NCBI GenBank assembly: GCA_017560705.1
Contig: JAFZEK010000102.1
Span: 1-7,919, forward strand
DNA from: Bacteroidales bacterium
GTDB lineage: Bacteria; Bacteroidota; Bacteroidia; Bacteroidales; P3
Direction of reading: 5' to 3'
Length of the DNA stretch: 7,919 nt
Under the pieces are notes generated by a model. It saw only the letters and a list, made by a program, of their open reading frames with translations, did not search any database and was not told the origin of the DNA. The position numbers and the translations under genes are program-made. Positions 6,610 to 7,919 of the stretch are shown in pieces (position 1 is the stretch's first letter; each line of letters begins with the position of its first letter).

Positions 6610-6614
6610 TTTTT
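6574..6614 (+). terminator. Likely intrinsic terminator of the fusion gene, formed by the last two array units
   Basis: AATGAGTTAACTCA (6574-6587) and TGAGTTAACTCATT (6598-6611) form a 14-bp perfect stem with a 10-nt A-rich loop, followed by the rest of a T-run (to 6614). No other clear plus-strand terminator follows the fusion gene. The stem is AT-rich and competes with pairing inside each unit, so its strength is uncertain. Confidence 0.5.
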
Positions 6615-6714
6615 CCCAATGCGAGGCTAAGATTTTCTGATTTAGGGCAACTTCTAAAAATTCCACGTTCTAGGAAATTGATTGCATAAAGAACTTTTGC
6701 GTATTTGCCTATAT

Positions 6715-6753
6715 AAAAAAAGAGGAAGACTTACTAATAATTTTCAGTCTTCC
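6715..6753 (-). terminator. Rho-independent terminator downstream of tRNA-Gln
   Basis: GGAAGACT (6724-6731) and AGTCTTCC (6746-6753) form an 8-bp perfect stem with a 14-nt loop. Read on the minus strand, the stem is followed by TC and then seven T residues (A-run 6715-6721). It starts 6 nt after the end of the tRNA gene and would end the tRNA transcript, or an nqrF-tRNA read-through transcript. Confidence 0.88.
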
Positions 6754-6759
6754 CCTTTG

Positions 6760-6830
6760 TTGTCCCGGAAGGATTCGAACCCTCACTAACAGAGCCAGAA
6801 TCTGGTGTGCTACCATTACACAACGGGACA
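6760..6830 (-). tRNA. tRNA-Gln, anticodon CTG
   Basis: The minus strand folds as a complete cloverleaf of 71 nt including the discriminator. It has a 7-bp acceptor TGTCCCG/CGGGACA, a D-arm GTGT/GCAC with GG in the loop, anticodon loop TTCTGGC (anticodon at 6796-6798), a 4-nt variable loop and a T-arm GAGGG/CCTTC with loop TTCGAAT. The anticodon CUG reads the glutamine codon CAG, and the weak U1-A72 first pair is typical of tRNA-Gln. The discriminator is A (opposite 6760) and CCA is not encoded. The outermost anticodon-stem pair (27-43) is a C.U mismatch. The gene lies 24 nt downstream of nqrF with no obvious promoter in the gap, so it may be processed from the nqr transcript. Confidence 0.95.
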
Positions 6831-6854
6831 AACGGTAAATATCATTTGCAGTTA

Positions 6855-7919
6855 TCAACCACCGAAGTCGTCGAACATGATACTTTCCTTAGCCACACCA
6901 AGGCTGTCAAGCATATTAACCACAGCTTTGGACATAGGACCAGGACCGCACATGTAGTATTCGATGTCTTCAGGTTCAGGGTGATTCTTCAAATAAGTTT
7001 CATACATAACGTTATGAACAAAACCTGCAGTATACTTAACACCAGCTTCGTCAGCCTTAGGATCAGGACGGTCCAAAGCTAAGTGGAAATGGAAGTTCGG
7101 GAACTCTTTTTCCAATTGCAAGAAGTCTTCCAAGTAGAATACTTCGTTCAAAGCACGAGCACCGTAGAAGTAATCCATTTTGCGGTCGGTAGTACGCAAA
7201 GTTTTTGTCATGTGCATTATTTGAGCACGCAATGGAGCCATACCGGCACCACCACCTACCCATATCATATCTCTCTTCGAGTCGAATATTGGACTAAATT
7301 CTCCGTAAGGACCACTCATAATAACCTTATCGCCCGGTTTAAGAGTGAAAATGTAAGAAGAAGCTATACCCGGCATTACATTTTGGAAACCAACTTGAGG
7401 CTTTGGTTTGAATGGAGGAGTAGCAATACGCACTGTAAGCATAATTCTATCACCTTCGGCAGGATAGTTAGCCATAGAGTAAGCACGGATAGTAGGAGTA
7501 TCGTTTTTACATTTCAAATCGAACAATCCGAAGTTTTTCCAAGCTGGCAAGTATTCATCACCAATAAGGCTCTTATCTATATCCTTGTCATAATCCATAG
7601 AGTAAGCAGGAATTTTGATTTGAGCATACGAACCAGGAACGAAGTCCATGTGTTCACCTTCAGGCAAAGCTACTATAAATTCTTTGATAAAAGTAGCCAC
7701 GTTCTTGTTGGAGATAACAGTACATTCCCATTCTTTTACACCAAGTACGGATTCAGGTACGATTATCTTCATATTTTCTTTTACCTTCACTTGGCAACCA
7801 AGTCTCCAATTATCTTGAATTTGTTTGCGAGTAAAGAAACCTTTTTCAGTAGGTAATATTTCACCACCACCTTCAGGCACACGGCAACGGCATTGACCGC
7901 AAGAACCTTTACCACCACA
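6855..7919 (-). CDS. nqrF: Na+-translocating NADH:quinone reductase subunit F (partial, 5' end beyond window)
   Basis: The frame is open to the right edge, so only the C-terminal 354 residues are visible. NqrF is the NADH-oxidising subunit of the membrane Na+-NQR complex; it passes electrons through FAD and a 2Fe-2S cluster to the other subunits. The visible part opens inside the plant-ferredoxin-type domain with cysteines at visible residues 1, 7, 10 and 42. This C-x5-C-x2-C-x31-C spacing equals that of Vibrio cholerae NqrF (Cys70, 76, 79, 111), so about 69 residues including the N-terminal membrane helix are missing. The FAD site RAYS (145-148), the NADH-site loop GGGAGMAP (222-229), MCGPGPM (323-329) and the terminal FDDFGG are present. 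The real start is outside the window, and the GTG at 7880 is an internal valine codon. The gene is normally last in nqrABCDEF, so nqrA-E should lie to the right. Confidence 0.96.
   Translation of the reverse strand, partial: CGGKGSCGQCRCRVPEGGGEILPTEKGFFTRKQIQDNWRLGCQVKVKENMKIIVPESVLGVKEWECTVISNKNVATFIKEFIVALPEGEHMDFVPGSYAQIKIPAYSMDYDKDIDKSLIGDEYLPAWKNFGLFDLKCKNDTPTIRAYSMANYPAEGDRIMLTVRIATPPFKPKPQVGFQNVMPGIASSYIFTLKPGDKVIMSGPYGEFSPIFDSKRDMIWVGGGAGMAPLRAQIMHMTKTLRTTDRKMDYFYGARALNEVFYLEDFLQLEKEFPNFHFHLALDRPDPKADEAGVKYTAGFVHNVMYETYLKNHPEPEDIEYYMCGPGPMSKAVVNMLDSLGVAKESIMFDDFGG

Larger units (their letters stand above)
6433..6759. other. Gene-free region between the fusion gene and tRNA-Gln
   Basis: No coding sequence is supported. 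The region holds an imperfect hairpin just after the stop codon (TGTGAT near 6445, ATCACA near 6466, with no T-run after it), the six-unit palindromic array at 6487-6609, and an unassigned AT-rich stretch at about 6615-6714. The tRNA terminator follows at 6715-6753. Confidence 0.7.

Noticed and set aside
6640..6663. Possible insertion-sequence end fragment; the 12-mer TTCTAAAAATTC here also occurs on the minus strand at 82-93
   Set aside because: The match is short and AT-rich, with no transposase, paired terminal repeats or target duplication visible, so chance cannot be excluded.
7083..7856. Plus-strand 257-codon open frame opposite nqrF
   Set aside because: It is fully antisense to a clear nqrF with all family motifs, and its translation resembles nothing known.
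7878..7880. GTG at 7880 as the start of nqrF
   Set aside because: The frame stays open to the window edge and the upstream codons encode the first three cluster cysteines, so this is an internal valine codon.

Overview
The window looks like chromosome of a Bacteroidota member, most likely order Bacteroidales. The pointers are a eukaryote-type (GT3) glycogen synthase fused to an alpha-glucan phosphorylase, a Na+-pumping NADH:quinone reductase (Nqr) operon end, a tRNA without an encoded CCA, weak or absent Shine-Dalgarno sequences, and TAnnTTTG-type -7 promoter boxes. I cannot name the genus. All counts and base-composition figures below were made by hand.

Layout, left to right. (1) 1-122 is a leader with a -7-like box and a 10-bp inverted repeat. 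It precedes a very AT-rich gene for a CPBP-family intramembrane protease (123-695, +). (2) 696-1264 holds no convincing gene. It contains a small hairpin, an array of 21-bp-spaced palindromic units (913-1032), and the strong intrinsic terminator (1138-1183) of the next, minus-strand gene. (3) 1265-1951 (-) encodes a YugP-like membrane zinc metallopeptidase. (4) 1952-2205 is a divergent promoter region. (5) 2206-6432 (+) encodes a 1408-residue synthase-phosphorylase fusion of glycogen metabolism. (6) 6433-6759 holds no gene. It carries six perfect TGAGTTAACTCA-type palindromes at a 22-bp period (6487-6609) and the terminator of the tRNA gene (6715-6753). (7) tRNA-Gln(CUG) (6760-6830, -) lies 24 nt behind the 3' end of nqrF (6855-7919, -), which runs off the right edge.

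How the parts work together: the fusion enzyme joins glycogen building and phosphorolytic breakdown in one chain. NqrF is the NADH-oxidising entry point of the sodium pump. The CPBP and YugP-like proteins are both membrane proteases of unknown substrate, and nothing in the sequence links them to each other.

The most unusual material is non-coding. Two arrays of regularly spaced palindromes lie between convergent genes. Both have a period of about two DNA helical turns and span about 120 bp, but they use unrelated palindrome sequences. In both cases the array sits downstream of the plus-strand gene and outside the intrinsic terminator of the opposing minus-strand unit.
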